DNA from: JALHNF01 sp039809305
Lineage (GTDB): Bacteria; Patescibacteriota; Minisyncoccia; Phycocordibacterales; UBA5272
Assembly (NCBI GenBank): GCA_039809305.1
Contig: JBDHUT010000031.1
Location: forward strand, 1-7,021
DNA length: 7,021 nucleotides
Direction of reading: 5' to 3'
The notes under the pieces were generated by a model. It searched no databases. It had not been told where the DNA came from and saw nothing but the letters and a program-made list of their open reading frames with translations. Numbering within the stretch: position 1 is the first letter of the stretch; the number at the start of each line of letters is the position of its first letter. Positions 6,474 to 7,021 of the stretch are shown here, in pieces. Made by a program: the position numbers and the translations under genes.

Positions 6474-6480
6474 GTACAAT
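6474..6480 (+). promoter_or_regulatory. promoter -10 box of the ftsB-like gene
   Basis: GTACAAT (TACAAT at 6475-6480) repeats the form of the murJ box. Twenty bases separate it from the ATG at 6501, predicting a start point near 6487 and a leader of about 14 bases with no Shine-Dalgarno. TTGGTT at 6450-6455 could be a -35 but the spacer would be 19 bp. Confidence 0.5.
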
Positions 6481-6481
6481 A

Positions 6482-6487
6482 ATGATA
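6482..6487 (-). promoter_or_regulatory. possible -10 box of the 36-residue gene
   Basis: Read on the reverse strand the bases are TATCAT, within GGATATCAT. Start point spacing of seven bases puts transcription near 6475, only about three bases before the ATG at 6472, so this message would also be near-leaderless. The box is one base from the forward TACAAT box. The match to consensus is moderate and no -35 is evident. Confidence 0.3.
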
Positions 6488-6500
6488 TCCTAGCAGATAT

Positions 6501-6869
6501 ATGTCTTCTTCGCCAAGAAAAAAAGGTGGATTTTTGCTCTCGCCAGTAACTCTTATTTTTGTGGGTATTGTAACCTTATATATTCTTTTTCAAGTTTTTA
6601 ACGTTTATACAAAAAAGCAATATACCGAAACTCTTTTAGAAGAAAGTAAAACCTACCATGAATCAGTCTCAAAATCACTCTTAGATATTGAGGAAAGGTC
6701 TGCCTTACTTGATGATCCAAGAGGTAAAGAGGCATACTTACGTGAAAAAGAAGGGTTCCTGCTTCCAGGTGAAGAAGTCTATGTAATCGTCAATACCCCT
6801 AAACTGGAAGCAACCTCAACAGCTAAGACAAATACTTCATGGATACAAAAAATATTGCCCTCTCATTAA
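6501..6869 (+). CDS. FtsB/DivIC-like septum formation protein
   Basis: A 122-residue bitopic protein of the FtsB/DivIC family, which in other bacteria joins FtsL and FtsQ/DivIB to switch on septal peptidoglycan synthesis. It shows a short basic cytoplasmic head (RKK, 6-8), one membrane helix (about 14-33), and a charged helical stretch likely to form a coiled coil (about 38-72). The family's C-terminal signature then follows: YLREKEGFLLPGEEVYVIV (79-97), matching the usual LREKFGLVKPGEEVIVI pattern. A Ser/Thr-rich tail of about 25 residues comes after it. Size and order are normal. The ATG at 6501 gives the expected short head and lies 20 bases after a TACAAT box. The next gene begins one base after the stop, so the two are probably one operon. 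FtsB and DivIC cannot be told apart here. Confidence 0.82.
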   Translation: MSSSPRKKGGFLLSPVTLIFVGIVTLYILFQVFNVYTKKQYTETLLEESKTYHESVSKSLLDIEERSALLDDPRGKEAYLREKEGFLLPGEEVYVIVNTPKLEATSTAKTNTSWIQKILPSH

Positions 6870-6870
6870 T

Positions 6871-7021
6871 ATGAAACTTTTCTCCTTACTTCAGCGCGAA
6901 CCATTCACATTTCTCTTTAAAAAGATGTGGCAGTTTTCTTCTGAGCGACAGTATCTCATTGTACTGTATAGTACGATGTTTGTTGTTGCAAACATCGTAC
7001 TTCTTCTTGAACCGGTAATAC
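6871..7021 (+). CDS. probable ABC exporter (permease-ATPase), 5' end only
   Basis: The first 50 codons of a gene that runs off the right edge. The peptide starts MKLFSLLQREPFTFLFKKMW, a cytoplasmic lead with basic residues. A hydrophobic helix follows (about residues 29-47, with LYSTMFVVANIVLLLEPVI reaching the window end). The pattern of a helix ending in LLEP resembles the first membrane segment of ABC exporter permease-ATPase fusions in CPR bacteria. No ATPase motif can be seen because the rest is outside. It begins one base after the ftsB-like stop codon (TAA T ATG), with no Shine-Dalgarno, so expression probably depends on read-through from that gene. The family call is from recall of similar N-termini and is tentative. 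Confidence 0.55.
   Translation, partial: MKLFSLLQREPFTFLFKKMWQFSSERQYLIVLYSTMFVVANIVLLLEPVI

Noticed and set aside
491..6869. Use of TGA as a sense codon (code 25, as in Gracilibacteria/SR1)
   Set aside because: All genes read normally with TAA/TAG stops and no frame needs an in-frame TGA.
1..7021. tRNA genes, CRISPR arrays, insertion sequences, toxin-antitoxin or defence genes
   Set aside because: No cloverleaf, spaced repeats, transposase motifs or such gene families were seen on either strand.

Overview
This AT-rich window (roughly 38% G+C by eye) reads like a chromosomal core region of a Patescibacteria/CPR bacterium, probably from the Parcubacteria side. That placement is an inference. 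It rests on the divergent but intact MurJ and LepA, a membrane polymerase with TPR repeats of a type common in these genomes, near-absence of Shine-Dalgarno sequences, a recurring GGTA(T/C)AAT promoter box placed very close to start codons, and a reduced RNase P RNA. The standard bacterial code fits: genes end in TAA or TAG and no in-frame TGA is needed.

Layout, left to right: (1) rnpB, the RNase P RNA (about 17-351), closed by a strong intrinsic terminator (358-393). (2) A 97-base non-coding gap with a good TATAAT box, then a 767-residue O-antigen-ligase/polymerase-like membrane protein with a C-terminal TPR array (491-2794). (3) murJ, the putative lipid II flippase (2832-4511), with its own promoter box only 7 bases before the ATG. 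(4) lepA (4514-6310), two bases after murJ and probably co-transcribed with it. (5) A 40-bp perfect palindrome (6309-6348) that should terminate transcription in both directions. (6) A short reverse-strand gene (6362-6472) for a 36-residue single-pass membrane protein, easily missed because of its size. (7) An FtsB/DivIC-like septum protein (6501-6869). (8) The first 50 codons of a probable ABC exporter (from 6871), cut by the window end.

Most of the protein genes concern the cell envelope: polymerisation or ligation of a lipid-linked glycan, lipid-linked precursor flipping, and septal peptidoglycan control. LepA (translation) and RNase P (tRNA maturation) are housekeeping. No mobile element, CRISPR array, tRNA or defence system is visible. 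The best leads are the hidden 36-residue gene with its shared terminator and compact divergent promoter, the probably leaderless murJ, the loss of most cavity arginines in MurJ, and unusual details in the RNase P RNA and LepA.
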